DNA of 64,000 nucleotides from Pseudomonadota bacterium (lineage in GTDB: Bacteria > Pseudomonadota > Gammaproteobacteria > Steroidobacterales > Woeseiaceae), in contig JADFHE010000005.1 of NCBI GenBank assembly GCA_022567295.1, positions 47,128 to 111,127 on the forward strand, given 5' to 3'. Both the position numbers and the translations under genes were made by a program. Shown piece by piece: positions 9,020 through 18,044 of this stretch. Numbering within the stretch: the stretch's first letter is position 1; each line of letters opens with the position of its first letter. Below the pieces are notes generated by a model. The model was given only the letters and a program-made list of their open reading frames with translations. It did not search any database and had not been told where the DNA came from.

Positions 9020-9780
9020 CAGCCGGAAAACCGCTTTATCAGGAGCTCAAGGATTTCATCATCGAGAAGATTTCGAGTGGTGAGCTGCAGCCGTCAGATC
9101 GTGTTCCATCGGAAAACGAGTTGGTCGAGGCAAAAAGCGTGTCGCGAATGACGGCCAATCGCGCGCTGCGGGAATTGACCGATGAAGGATACGTTGAGCG
9201 CGTCGCGGGCAGGGGTACGTTTGTTTCAGATTACCGGTCGCGTTCAGATTTGCTTGAGGTGCAGAACATTGCGGATGAAATCATGCGTCGCGGGAACACG
9301 CATTCGAGCTGTGTGGTGCGTCAGTCTCTGCAGCATGCGAGGGGGGAAATCGCAAAGGCACTTCACGTAGAGCAGGGGGCGGACGTATTTCATTTGTTGC
9401 TTGTACATTCCGAAAACGGCACGCCGATTCAGGTTGAAGACCGATATGTCCTTGCGACTTTTGCACCCGACTGTCTTGAGACTAACTTTGACTCAATCAC
9501 ACCGAGTGCGTACCTGACCAACATCGCCCCGTTTCAGGAGGCCGAACAGGTGGTGCGGGCGAGTAGACCGAACTCGGCGATACGCAAACAACTCGAGATG
9601 GGCGATGACGAAGCGAGCCTGGTTGTTATTCGCCGCACCTGGTCAGAGGGGCGACCAGTTACCTTTGCGCGATTGCACCATCCGGGCAGTCGATACGAAC
9701 TTACGGGTCATTACACTCCCCCCGGCCTGTCACGAACGACCTCAGCAGACGTCGTGCAACTGGAGAATTTACGCCAATGA
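9016..9780 (+). CDS. hutC: GntR-family histidine utilisation repressor
   Basis: The 254-residue regulator has an N-terminal winged helix (about residues 5-72) with the GntR pattern [18 protein letters not shown] and the recognition helix [14 protein letters not shown], then a UTRA ligand domain (about 90-235). HutC represses hut promoters, and urocanate is the known inducer in other bacteria. It overlaps hutF and hutU by four bases on each side (ATGA), so it is made as part of the operon it controls. The likely target is the palindrome at 7635-7644. Confidence 0.93.
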   Translation: MTAGKPLYQELKDFIIEKISSGELQPSDRVPSENELVEAKSVSRMTANRALRELTDEGYVERVAGRGTFVSDYRSRSDLLEVQNIADEIMRRGNTHSSCVVRQSLQHARGEIAKALHVEQGADVFHLLLVHSENGTPIQVEDRYVLATFAPDCLETNFDSITPSAYLTNIAPFQEAEQVVRASRPNSAIRKQLEMGDDEASLVVIRRTWSEGRPVTFARLHHPGSRYELTGHYTPPGLSRTTSADVVQLENLRQ

Positions 9781-11441
9781 AAAGAATCATCAAAGCGCCG
9801 ACCGGTACGACGCTTTCGGCCAAGAGCTGGCTCACCGAAGCGCCGCTCAGGATGCTGATGAATAACCTCGATCCGGAGGTTGCTGAAAGGCCGGAGGATC
9901 TGGTCGTGTACGGCGGTATAGGCAAAGCAGCGCGCAACTGGGAATGTTTCGATGCCATCGTTGATTCGCTTAAAAACCTCGAGTCTGATGAGACGCTGCT
10001 GATTCAGTCCGGTAAACCGGTCGGCGTCTTTCGCACGCATGCGGATGCGCCACGTGTATTGATCGCGAATTCAAATCTGGTGCCTGCGTGGGCGAACTGG
10101 GATCACTTCCGGGAGCTCGATAGAAAGGGGTTGATGATGTACGGCCAGATGACGGCCGGGTCGTGGATTTACATCGGTAGTCAGGGCATCGTCCAGGGCA
10201 CCTACGAAACATTTGTCGAAATGGGCCGGCAGCATTATGACGGCGATCTTGCAGGTCGCTGGATTCTGACGGCAGGGCTGGGTGGCATGGGCGGCGCGCA
10301 GCCGTTGGCTGCGACGATGGCGGGTGCCTCGATGTTAGCGATCGAATGTCAGTCGGATCGCCTGGACATGCGAGTGGAGACCGGCTATCTGGATACCCGT
10401 GCCGAATCACTGTCCGCTGCCATGGAGATTATCGAGCAGGGGGTACGTGACAAAAAAGCGGTATCTGTCGGCTTGCTGGGCAACGCGGCCGAGATACTGC
10501 CGGAAATGGTAAGGCTCGGCATCAAGCCGGATGCGGTGACGGATCAGACGTCCGCGCACGACCCGGCCAATGGATACCTGCCGATCGGTTGGACTGTTGA
10601 TCAGTGGCTCCAGAAACGGGAAAGCGATCCCGATGCGGTCGCTGCCGCGGCCGTAAAGTCAATGGCCATTCACGTCCAGGCGATGCTTGAGTTTCAAAAG
10701 CAAGGCATACCGACCTTCGATTACGGCAACAACATTCGACAGGTGGCCCTTGACGCAGGCGTACAAAACGCCTTCGACTTTCCGGGATTCGTTCCCGCCT
10801 ATATCCGGCCCCTGTTCTGCCGGGGCATAGGTCCGTTCCGCTGGGTGGCTTTGTCTGGTGACCCGGAAGATATTTACAAGACGGACGCTAAGGTTAAGGA
10901 GATGATTCCGGACGACGAACACCTGCATAACTGGCTGGACGCGGCCCGTGAGCGAATTCAGTTTCAGGGCCTGCCGGCTCGTATTTGCTGGGTCGGGCTC
11001 GGCCAACGCCACCGGCTTGGGCTGGCGTTCAACGAGATGGTTCGCAGCCGTGAGCTAAAAGCTCCGGTAGTCATCGGTCGTGACCATCTCGACGGCGGTT
11101 CGGTCGCGAGCCCGAATCGTGAAACCGAGAACATGCGAGACGGCAGCGATGCCGTGTCTGACTGGGCATTTTTGAACGCACTCTTGAGCACGGCGAGTGG
11201 CGCAACCTGGGTATCGTTGCATCACGGTGGTGGTGTCGGCATGGGCTATTCGCAGCATGCCGGCCTGGTCATTGTCTGCGACGGCACCGAGGATGCCGAC
11301 CGCCGCATCGAAAGAGTTTTGTGGAATGACCCGGCGAGCGGAGTGATGCGGCACGCCGATGCGGGCTATGACATCGCGATCGATTGCGCGCACGAGTACG
11401 GACTTGATCTGCCGATGGTTGACGACGGAGACTCGAGATGA
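9777..11441 (+). CDS. hutU: Urocanate hydratase
   Basis: HutU adds water to urocanate to form 4-imidazolone-5-propionate using tightly bound NAD+. The 554-residue length matches the family. Visible signatures are [20 protein letters not shown], the NAD-binding [14 protein letters not shown], the [12 protein letters not shown] loop and [16 protein letters not shown], which holds the conserved active-site cysteine. It overlaps hutC and hutH by four bases each (ATGA), placing it in the middle of a tightly coupled operon. Confidence 0.97.
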   Translation: MKRIIKAPTGTTLSAKSWLTEAPLRMLMNNLDPEVAERPEDLVVYGGIGKAARNWECFDAIVDSLKNLESDETLLIQSGKPVGVFRTHADAPRVLIANSNLVPAWANWDHFRELDRKGLMMYGQMTAGSWIYIGSQGIVQGTYETFVEMGRQHYDGDLAGRWILTAGLGGMGGAQPLAATMAGASMLAIECQSDRLDMRVETGYLDTRAESLSAAMEIIEQGVRDKKAVSVGLLGNAAEILPEMVRLGIKPDAVTDQTSAHDPANGYLPIGWTVDQWLQKRESDPDAVAAAAVKSMAIHVQAMLEFQKQGIPTFDYGNNIRQVALDAGVQNAFDFPGFVPAYIRPLFCRGIGPFRWVALSGDPEDIYKTDAKVKEMIPDDEHLHNWLDAARERIQFQGLPARICWVGLGQRHRLGLAFNEMVRSRELKAPVVIGRDHLDGGSVASPNRETENMRDGSDAVSDWAFLNALLSTASGATWVSLHHGGGVGMGYSQHAGLVIVCDGTEDADRRIERVLWNDPASGVMRHADAGYDIAIDCAHEYGLDLPMVDDGDSR

Positions 11442-12967
11442 ATCTGACAATAGACAATCAACGGGTCGCTCTCAATGTACTTCGGCAGGCGTGGCAGGAA
11501 CCCGTTACGGTATCGCTTGGCGACAGCGCGAAAGGACGTATTGCTGCAGCAAACGAATTGATAGACGACGTCGTTGCCGGTGGTGAACGGGTCTACGGTG
11601 TCAACACCGGCTTCGGGCAGCTTGCACAGGTTCGAATCGATGCTGACCAGCTCGCGCAGCTGCAGGAAAACCTGGTCCGCTCCCACGCAGTTGGCGTTGG
11701 TGAAGATCTGGACGACGAAATTGTTCGGCTCATCATGCTGATGAAAGTCATTGCGCTGGCTGCAGGATTCTCAGGCGTTCGACTTGAGCTGGTGGAGACA
11801 CTGTGCGAACTGATCAACAACAACATCTACCCATGTATTCCGTCGCGCGGATCCGTCGGGGCGTCCGGCGATCTGGCGCCGCTCGCACATATGGCGTGCG
11901 CACTGATCGGTGTCGGCGAGGTGCGAGTGAACGGCGATCTGGTGCCTGCAGCGATTGCGCTGGAGAACGCCGGCATCACGCCGGTTCGTCTCGGGCCAAA
12001 AGAAGGGCTTGCGCTCGTCAATGGAACGCAGGTCTCAACGGCACTCGCTCTTGCTGCCGTGTATCGCACCGAGAACCTGCTGGCCGCGGTCTTGATGGCT
12101 GGCGCGATGTCATCTGATGCAATAAAGGGCAGTGACACGCCGTTCGACGAACGCATCCAGAAGGTTCGCGGACATGGCGGTCAGATCGCCGTCGCCGGCG
12201 TGCTGCGCGAACTGATGCGTGGTAGCGATATTCGCGCATCGCACATTGAGTGCGACCGGGTGCAGGATCCTTACTCAATTCGGTGTCAGCCGCAGGTTGT
12301 TGGCGCCTGTCTCGACGTGCTCAGGCATGTGAGCACTGTGCTCGAAACCGAGGCCAATGCGGTTACGGACAATCCGCTGGTATTTACCGATTCGAAATCG
12401 GTTTTGTCTGGCGGCAATTTCCACGCTGAACCGGTCGCGTTGGCTGCAGATTACCTGGCGCTCGCAATAGCCGAGATCGGTGCATTATCTGAGCGCCGCA
12501 TTGCATTGCTGATCGATTCACACATGAGTGGATTGCCGGCATTTCTGGTGAAAGACGGCGGACTAAATAGCGGATTTATGATGGCGCAGGTCACGGCAGC
12601 CGCGTTGGCGTCCGAGAACAAGTCACACGCTCACCCGGCAAGTGTTGACAGTCTGCCGACGTCAGCGAACCAGGAAGACCATGTCAGCATGGCGACCTAT
12701 GCAAGTCGGCGATTGCATACGATGCTCGACAATGTCGCAAACATCATTGCAATCGAGTTGTTGGCCGCGGCACAGGGTGTCGAGTTTCACCATCCAAAAA
12801 AGAGTTCGCCGATCATCGAAGACGTTATTCGCGGTCTGCGTCAAATATCGCCGCCGTATGAGGGAGACCGCTCGTTGTCTTCGGACATACGTCGAGTGGC
12901 GGCGAGCGTTGACGACGGCGCCTATTGCGACTACGCCGCGTCGGTGCTGCCCAGTCTGAGTACATGA
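11438..12967 (+). CDS. hutH: Histidine ammonia-lyase
   Basis: HutH removes ammonia from L-histidine to give trans-urocanate, the first step of the pathway. The Ala142-Ser143-Gly144 triad in [11 protein letters not shown] forms the MIO electrophile, at exactly the position numbered 142-144 in the pseudomonad enzyme. VNTGFGQLA near residue 54 and the [15 protein letters not shown] region are also typical. The length (509 residues) is standard. Its place between hutU and hutG argues against a tyrosine or phenylalanine ammonia-lyase role, despite the aryl polyene cluster nearby. Confidence 0.96.
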   Translation: MNLTIDNQRVALNVLRQAWQEPVTVSLGDSAKGRIAAANELIDDVVAGGERVYGVNTGFGQLAQVRIDADQLAQLQENLVRSHAVGVGEDLDDEIVRLIMLMKVIALAAGFSGVRLELVETLCELINNNIYPCIPSRGSVGASGDLAPLAHMACALIGVGEVRVNGDLVPAAIALENAGITPVRLGPKEGLALVNGTQVSTALALAAVYRTENLLAAVLMAGAMSSDAIKGSDTPFDERIQKVRGHGGQIAVAGVLRELMRGSDIRASHIECDRVQDPYSIRCQPQVVGACLDVLRHVSTVLETEANAVTDNPLVFTDSKSVLSGGNFHAEPVALAADYLALAIAEIGALSERRIALLIDSHMSGLPAFLVKDGGLNSGFMMAQVTAAALASENKSHAHPASVDSLPTSANQEDHVSMATYASRRLHTMLDNVANIIAIELLAAAQGVEFHHPKKSSPIIEDVIRGLRQISPPYEGDRSLSSDIRRVAASVDDGAYCDYAASVLPSLST

Positions 12968-13749
12968 GCGACGTTTATCGATTCCAGGCTGGGGAGCGGC
13001 CACTGCTGATCAGCGTGCCGCACGATGGCCGCGAAATTCCGCGGGTTTTACGCGCTCGCATGACCGATACCGGGCTGGCAATACCGGATACTGACTGGCA
13101 TGTCGAAGAATTGTACGAGTTCGCCAAAGACCTGGGCGCGAGCATCATTGTTGCGAACTATTCGCGTTACGTCGTTGACTTGAATCGTCCGGCCGATGAT
13201 GGGGAGCTGTATCCGGGCCAGACCACGACAGGACTTTGCCCCGAACAGACATTTTCCGGTGCAGCTATCTACCGCTCGGGAAGTGTGAATAAAGACGAAA
13301 AGGCCGCGCGAGTCGAGCACTACTGGCGCCCCTATCACGAGCAGATTGGCGAAACGCTCAATGCCATACGAGCCGAACACGGATTCGCGCTGCTGTGGGA
13401 TGCCCATTCGATTCCGAGTCTTGTCCCGAGACTGTTCGATGGTGAGTTGCCGGCACTGAATCTGGGGACCAACAGCGGCGCGAGTTGTAAGCAATCGATT
13501 GAAGACGCGGTTGCCGGCGTCGCGGCGGCCAGTAAATACAGCAGCGTCGTCAACGGACGATTCAAGGGCGGCCACATCACGCGTCATTTTGGTGACCCCA
13601 ATAACGACATACATGCTTTGCAACTCGAAATCGCGCAACGCGCGTACATGGACGAGAAAACCACGACGTTTGATACCGTAAAGGCTGGTCGTCTCCGTGA
13701 TACTCTGCAAAAAATGTTGCAAAGCTATCTGGACGCCGCGCAGAAATGA
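12964..13749 (+). CDS. hutG: N-formylglutamate deformylase
   Basis: This enzyme (HutG in the pseudomonad sense) hydrolyses N-formyl-L-glutamate to glutamate and formate, completing the deiminase branch begun by HutF. The 261-residue protein belongs to the N-formylglutamate amidohydrolase family: SVPHDGREIP near the N-terminus and WDAHSIPS near residue 145 carry probable zinc ligands, and GGHITRHFGDP follows. I use the ATG at 12964, which overlaps the hutH stop as ATGA; its own stop overlaps the next gene in the same way. Confidence 0.94.
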   Translation: MSDVYRFQAGERPLLISVPHDGREIPRVLRARMTDTGLAIPDTDWHVEELYEFAKDLGASIIVANYSRYVVDLNRPADDGELYPGQTTTGLCPEQTFSGAAIYRSGSVNKDEKAARVEHYWRPYHEQIGETLNAIRAEHGFALLWDAHSIPSLVPRLFDGELPALNLGTNSGASCKQSIEDAVAGVAAASKYSSVVNGRFKGGHITRHFGDPNNDIHALQLEIAQRAYMDEKTTTFDTVKAGRLRDTLQKMLQSYLDAAQK

Positions 13750-15062
13750 CGAATAAGAAGGGCCTGCACGAACTATATGCCAAAAACCCGGAGATGGCGG
13801 ACGAGTTGCTTTGGGGGCGCAAGATCGATCAGGTTTCCCGTCGTGGTTTCCTGAGGGGATCCGGACTCGCCGCGATGACCGCCGTGCTCGGGGCGAGTAT
13901 TCCGTTCGCGCGATACATGCCCGGCGGCCTGATCCCGGCGGCGCTGGCACAAAGTGACGAATCATTTTCGATCCCGGGCAAATCCGGTTTGATTATTTTG
14001 AACGACAGGCCGATCAATGCCGAGACACCGGCGCATTTACTTGATGACCCCATAACACCGGCGTCCCGGTTGTTCGTGCGTAACAACGGCGTGCCGCCAT
14101 CCACCTGGGATATCAATCCACTTGAGTGGCGGGTTTATATTGAAGGAGAAGCGTGCGAGCGGCCTGAAGTCTTTACACTAGGCGAGCTGCAGCAGCGCTT
14201 CAAACATCACAGGCTACAGTTGCAAATTGAATGCGGCGGCAACGGTCGATCCGAGTTCCACCCTCCCGCCAAAGGTAACCAGTGGACGACCGGCGCCATC
14301 GGTTGCCCTGAGTGGACCGGCGTGCGTTTGCGGGACATCCTTCTGCACTGCGGAATATCAGACAATGCGGTGTACGTCGCCTACGAAGCAGCCGACACAC
14401 ATTTATCCGGCGATCCGACGAAGAGTCCAATTTCACGGGGCGTGCCAGTGCGTAAAGCACTCGAGAACGAGTCACTGATCGTCTGGGCGATGAACGGTGA
14501 GCCGTTGCCTGAATTGCACGGGTACCCGGTGCGGCTGCTTTGTTCTGGCTGGCCTGCGTCGGTGAGTGGTAAATGGATCACGCACCTCAAGATTCGTGAT
14601 CGAGTCCATGACGGTGCGAAGATGATGGGGCAGTCGTATCGAATACCGTGCCAGCCCGTGCCGCCAGGGGCAACGGTCGCCGATGAGGATATGTGCATTA
14701 TCGAGTCCATGCCGGTGAAATCTCTTATCACGTTTCCGAAGTCAGGAATCGAAACCCGTGTCGGCAGGCGACTGGGTGTTCGCGGTCACGCCTGGGCAGG
14801 CGATTCGAGGGTCACGACGATGTTTACGTCGATCGATTTTGGTGCGACGTGGCAGAAAGCGAAGCTCAGGAAGCCGGCAAACCGGCTCGCCTGGCAACAC
14901 TGGACGGCAAGTGTCGAATTTCCCGAGACGGGTTACTACGAAATCTGGGCACGGGCGGTAGATGACGCGGGCCGTTCTCAGCCCATGCTGTTGCCGGGGT
15001 GGAATCCACGTGGCTACCTCAACAACGCCTGTCACCGGATTGCCGTTATGGTTACGGCGTGA
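13746..15062 (+). CDS. Tat-exported sulfite dehydrogenase-type molybdoenzyme (SorA-like)
   Basis: The 438-residue protein has a twin-arginine leader (VSRRGFLRGSG near residue 31, then a hydrophobic run ending near ALAQS), so it is folded in the cytoplasm and exported. The body is the sulfite oxidase fold: IECGGNGRSEF supplies the cysteine that ligates molybdopterin, and the C-terminal dimerisation domain (about 300-435) follows. The next gene encodes a c-type cytochrome, the pairing of SorAB sulfite dehydrogenase, which oxidises sulfite to sulfate in the periplasm. It is coupled to hutG by ATGA, an unexpected association with histidine breakdown. Confidence 0.85.
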   Translation: MTNKKGLHELYAKNPEMADELLWGRKIDQVSRRGFLRGSGLAAMTAVLGASIPFARYMPGGLIPAALAQSDESFSIPGKSGLIILNDRPINAETPAHLLDDPITPASRLFVRNNGVPPSTWDINPLEWRVYIEGEACERPEVFTLGELQQRFKHHRLQLQIECGGNGRSEFHPPAKGNQWTTGAIGCPEWTGVRLRDILLHCGISDNAVYVAYEAADTHLSGDPTKSPISRGVPVRKALENESLIVWAMNGEPLPELHGYPVRLLCSGWPASVSGKWITHLKIRDRVHDGAKMMGQSYRIPCQPVPPGATVADEDMCIIESMPVKSLITFPKSGIETRVGRRLGVRGHAWAGDSRVTTMFTSIDFGATWQKAKLRKPANRLAWQHWTASVEFPETGYYEIWARAVDDAGRSQPMLLPGWNPRGYLNNACHRIAVMVTA

Positions 15063-15403
15063 AAGCGATGCCGTTGTTGTTGCTCTTGCTGCCGGTCATC
15101 GCGGTTGCGCTCGACACCGATAAGGCGACAGGATTGATCAAGAATCCAGGTTGGGAGCAGGTTCGGGCGCATTGCGGTGGGTGTCACTCACATGCACTGG
15201 TAACGAACCAGCGCGCAGATCGCAAGACCTGGCTGGACATAATTCGCTGGATGCAGGAAACGCAGAATCTTTGGCAACTTCAGCCGCAGGTTGAAATGCA
15301 AATCCTTGATTACCTTGCCGCAACTTACGCGCCACAACCGAGACTGCGTCGCGCGCCAATACCGCCGGGCCTGATGCCGAAGGCCGAAAGGACCGTTCAG
15401 TAG
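15059..15403 (+). CDS. Periplasmic c-type cytochrome, SorB-like subunit
   Basis: The GTG at 15059 overlaps the molybdoenzyme stop (GTGA); an ATG at 15068 is the alternative. The 111-114 residue product starts with a leucine-rich signal peptide (MPLLLLLLPVIAVA) and has a single heme-attachment motif CGGCH. A downstream TWLDIIRWMQ segment has a methionine that could be the axial ligand. It would accept electrons from the sulfite-oxidising subunit and pass them to the respiratory chain. Confidence 0.82.
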   Translation: MKAMPLLLLLLPVIAVALDTDKATGLIKNPGWEQVRAHCGGCHSHALVTNQRADRKTWLDIIRWMQETQNLWQLQPQVEMQILDYLAATYAPQPRLRRAPIPPGLMPKAERTVQ

Positions 15404-15509
15404 CCGTTCAGGCCTGCTCGAATAATCTAAGCTGAATGTTTTGGGCTATCATTGCCGATAATAACGACCGTGCCGGCCGGTACGATCGTCAGATCACAGG
15501 AATCAGGTC

Positions 15510-16061
15510 ATGAAGAGATACAACAAAATTTTTCGTTCAGGCAGTATGCTCATCGCACTATTGCTCACGAACCCGGTGCTTGCTTCATCCGCTGTTGAAA
15601 TCGACCGCGACTCGAATAAGGCTTTGGAAGTATTCCGGGATGAAATCAATGGTGCCGAGGTCTTTCTAGATCAGGCCGCGGGCTACCTGGTGTTTCCGCG
15701 GGTCATCAAGATCGGCATCGGCGTGGGTGCCGAGACGGGCGAAGGCGTTTTGCGTGTCGGTGGAAAAACTGTCGATTACTACCGAACGACATCGGGATCG
15801 ATCGGCTTGCAGCTCGGCGTGCAGGCAAAATCCATTCTTATCGCGTTTATGACCAAGGAGTCGCTGCAAAAATTTCGCGACTCCAGCGGATGGAAGGTTG
15901 GTATTGATGGTTCGGTCGTGCTGATCGATCTTGGTGCCGGCAAGACCATCGACAGCACCAACGTCAAGGATCCGGTCGTCGGGTTCATTTTTGGTTCCAA
16001 AGGCCTGATGTACAACCTGACGCTGGAAGGCTCCAAGATCAGCAAGCTCGAGAAGTCCTGA
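15510..16061 (+). CDS. Secreted SYLF (Ysc84-like) lipid-binding domain protein
   Basis: The 183-residue protein has a signal peptide (hydrophobic run near residues 12-27 ending ...VLASSA) and then the SYLF domain: AAGYLVFPRVIKIGIGVGAETGEGVL, the YYRTTSGSIGLQLGVQAKS core and a C-terminal GLMYNLTLEGSKISKLEK. Eukaryotic SYLF domains bind phosphoinositides; the bacterial forms are periplasmic or outer-membrane associated and largely uncharacterised. AGGAATCAGGTC precedes the ATG. The neighbour encoding a PagL-like barrel hints at outer-membrane lipid work. Confidence 0.85.
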   Translation: MKRYNKIFRSGSMLIALLLTNPVLASSAVEIDRDSNKALEVFRDEINGAEVFLDQAAGYLVFPRVIKIGIGVGAETGEGVLRVGGKTVDYYRTTSGSIGLQLGVQAKSILIAFMTKESLQKFRDSSGWKVGIDGSVVLIDLGAGKTIDSTNVKDPVVGFIFGSKGLMYNLTLEGSKISKLEKS

Positions 16062-16150
16062 ACAAGCGATCTCTATCGGAGCGCGTTGGCGATGAAGCAC
16101 GGTCGCTTCACGCCAGATCGCATGGCTGGTTTCGGACCTGGTTCCAAAAA

Positions 16151-16483
16151 GTGTGGAATGTTCGTGGCGGCGGGCTTTACGCGTGCGGATTCGCCGTAAC
16201 GTTTATCGTGCTGGAAGCGGGTTCTGTCGTCGAGGATGTCAAAGACATTGGATTATTGTTCGATGGCCACGCCGCTACTTTCGTACTGAACTTCATCGCC
16301 GACTCGTTCAAAAATACCTGGCAGGCGTTCGCGTGGCCGGTATTTATCGTTGAATTTGCGCCGCCGCTAGGCGCTATTGGATTAGGCCTTGCGTTCATGC
16401 TGTTTCCGAAATATCTGAAGAAACCGATCGAAGCATGGTTGTTTTCGGACGAGGAGAATGAGGATGTGCCTGATGCCGATTGA
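16151..16483 (+). CDS. Small membrane protein of unknown function
   Basis: The 110 residues from the GTG at 16151 include two strongly hydrophobic segments (about 8-28 and 60-85) and an acidic tail (SDEENEDVPDAD). The same frame is open further up, through 16058 where it would overlap the SYLF stop, and the added part (with WFRTWFQK) looks like a basic amphipathic helix, but no ATG or good ribosome site lies there. I do not recognise the family. It overlaps the start of the next gene by 20 bases, so it is probably a real coding unit of the same operon. Confidence 0.5.
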   Translation: MWNVRGGGLYACGFAVTFIVLEAGSVVEDVKDIGLLFDGHAATFVLNFIADSFKNTWQAFAWPVFIVEFAPPLGAIGLGLAFMLFPKYLKKPIEAWLFSDEENEDVPDAD

Positions 16484-17063
16484 GCGCAACGTAGCTGTTG
16501 CCGTCGCATTAATGTTGTGTTGCAGCGCGTCGGTTGTGGCCGACGAGTTACTGGTGAGTCTGGGCGGCGGCCCCCAGATAGGATCGGACGCGCTCGGCGA
16601 CAGTTCGAGCCAGATCAACTATACGGCTGGAATTGACTACAGTTTCTTTCGGCACGATAGAAGCCCGCGCTCGAGTTTCATACTGGGAGTGAGCTACACA
16701 TACATGGGTGCGAACTCGACCGAATTCGATCGCGTCCATGCCATATCACTGTATCCGCAACTTTCGATGTATCCGTCGCCCAAATCCTGGGTACATTCGT
16801 TGGTGCCAGGAAGCGGTCAACCGTTTTTCTATGTGCGGGCACTGGGTCCGAGTTACATTAGCGCCAATCGCCTTGGCGAGAGAAAACAGGACAACCATTT
16901 CGCCTTTCAGGCACAGCTCGGCGTCGGTGCATCGTATCGGCTGAAGAATGACAGGCTGGCGATCTTTTCGATCTCGTGGAAACATTTTTCGAACGCGAAT
17001 CTGTTCAGCGAGAACGACGGCATTGATCTGCCGATCGTATTAAATTTCGGCGTGAGCTTCTAA
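16464..17063 (+). CDS. PagL-like outer-membrane lipid A 3-O-deacylase family protein
   Basis: The 199-residue product has a signal peptide ending near VVADE and alternating beta-barrel strands with a terminal phenylalanine (LNFGVSF). Near the C-terminus the segment SWKHFSNANLFSENDGID matches the catalytic His-x-Ser-Asn pattern of PagL/acyloxyacyl hydrolases, in which histidine, serine and a downstream acidic residue remove the 3-O acyl chain of lipid A. I start at the ATG at 16464, 7 bases after GAGGAG; the ATG at 16458 is too close to that site. Function is inferred from motif and barrel form. Confidence 0.65.
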   Translation: MCLMPIERNVAVAVALMLCCSASVVADELLVSLGGGPQIGSDALGDSSSQINYTAGIDYSFFRHDRSPRSSFILGVSYTYMGANSTEFDRVHAISLYPQLSMYPSPKSWVHSLVPGSGQPFFYVRALGPSYISANRLGERKQDNHFAFQAQLGVGASYRLKNDRLAIFSISWKHFSNANLFSENDGIDLPIVLNFGVSF

Positions 17064-17081
17064 CGCCTGTACCAGGGACAG

Positions 17082-18044
17082 TTACTTTACCCTGACGCCG
17101 TCAATCTCGATCATCAACTCGCGGCGACAAATATTGCCGTGAAGAAACGCGACGCGATCACTGCCTAAGCCAAGTTCCGACTCGAGTTTGCTGGCGACGA
17201 TCGTGATATCTGCAGGGTTTCTCAAGTACACCCGCAAAACACTGTTCTTGTCCAGCACCGATACCGACTCGCTGAGGGCCGCAAGATTTCTAAATGTCTC
17301 ATCGACTTGTGAGTTGACGTCGTACGGGTGTACTGATTTGTGGCCGACAATGGCCGCAGTGCCGGACAACAGGTACAAGTCGTGATTGTCGTTGCTTACG
17401 GACCCCCCGCGTGCAAATTTGGGACTGCTTGGGCCGTACTGACGCGGGTAACGGAACGCACTGAGTTGCCTTGGGTTCTCCGCACGTACCAGCGGGTGCT
17501 TCGATGCAAGCGCGATAATTGTCAATCCGCGCTCTCGGCTCGTGCCCACACCGGTGCCGGTCGGCGCCTCATCATCGGAAATGCCAAATTCAGAAAACGC
17601 GGCAGCACGACCAACGGAAAAGCGCCGATAACGCTCCTGATCACCGTCACCTTCGTTTATTCCGCCGAGATAGTTCCAGACCTTCGCCATACGATGATGA
17701 TCGGTAGACTGAATGGCTAACATCAAGTCAACGTAGGCCTGGCGAGTCAGCGACACGAGATCGTCCGTCGCCTGTTCGGCGTTGTCCTGAATGATCACCG
17801 CGTAGTTCGCACACTCGGCGATACGCATTCTTCCGTGTGTACGATACGTTACCGGCTCTGCAATCCACCAACATTCGTAGAGGTTGTCGTGTTCAACGGC
17901 TTCAAGGCAGGTATCGACAATGGCAGGGTGAGTTTGATTGGTCGCCGCGGAGCCGAAACGAAAGGCAACCAGCAGATTGTGTTTTTCGCTCGGCGGCGAA
18001 ACGCTGTTCCCCAGCACGACCTGCAAGTGATCGTTGCGGCCCAT
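17082..18044 (-). CDS. XanB2-type chorismatase (3-/4-hydroxybenzoate synthase)
   Basis: The 320-residue protein belongs to the FkbO/Hyg5/XanB2 chorismatase family; KVWNYLGGINEGDGDQERY and RYRRFSVGRAAAF are its characteristic segments. In Xanthomonas, XanB2 turns chorismate into 3- and 4-hydroxybenzoate, which feed xanthomonadin and ubiquinone. Here it begins the aryl polyene cluster and would provide the aryl starter acid for the ligase at 19.7 kb. The ATG at 18044 overlaps the halogenase stop (TGATG). Whether the product is 3- or 4-hydroxybenzoate cannot be read from the sequence. Confidence 0.82.
   Translation of the reverse strand: MGRNDHLQVVLGNSVSPPSEKHNLLVAFRFGSAATNQTHPAIVDTCLEAVEHDNLYECWWIAEPVTYRTHGRMRIAECANYAVIIQDNAEQATDDLVSLTRQAYVDLMLAIQSTDHHRMAKVWNYLGGINEGDGDQERYRRFSVGRAAAFSEFGISDDEAPTGTGVGTSRERGLTIIALASKHPLVRAENPRQLSAFRYPRQYGPSSPKFARGGSVSNDNHDLYLLSGTAAIVGHKSVHPYDVNSQVDETFRNLAALSESVSVLDKNSVLRVYLRNPADITIVASKLESELGLGSDRVAFLHGNICRRELMIEIDGVRVK

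Noticed and set aside
11438..12967. Tyrosine or phenylalanine ammonia-lyase feeding the aryl polyene cluster, as in flexirubin synthesis
   Set aside because: The gene sits between hutU and hutG in a complete, coupled hut operon, has the length and MIO position of HutH, and the cluster has its own chorismatase for the aryl starter.
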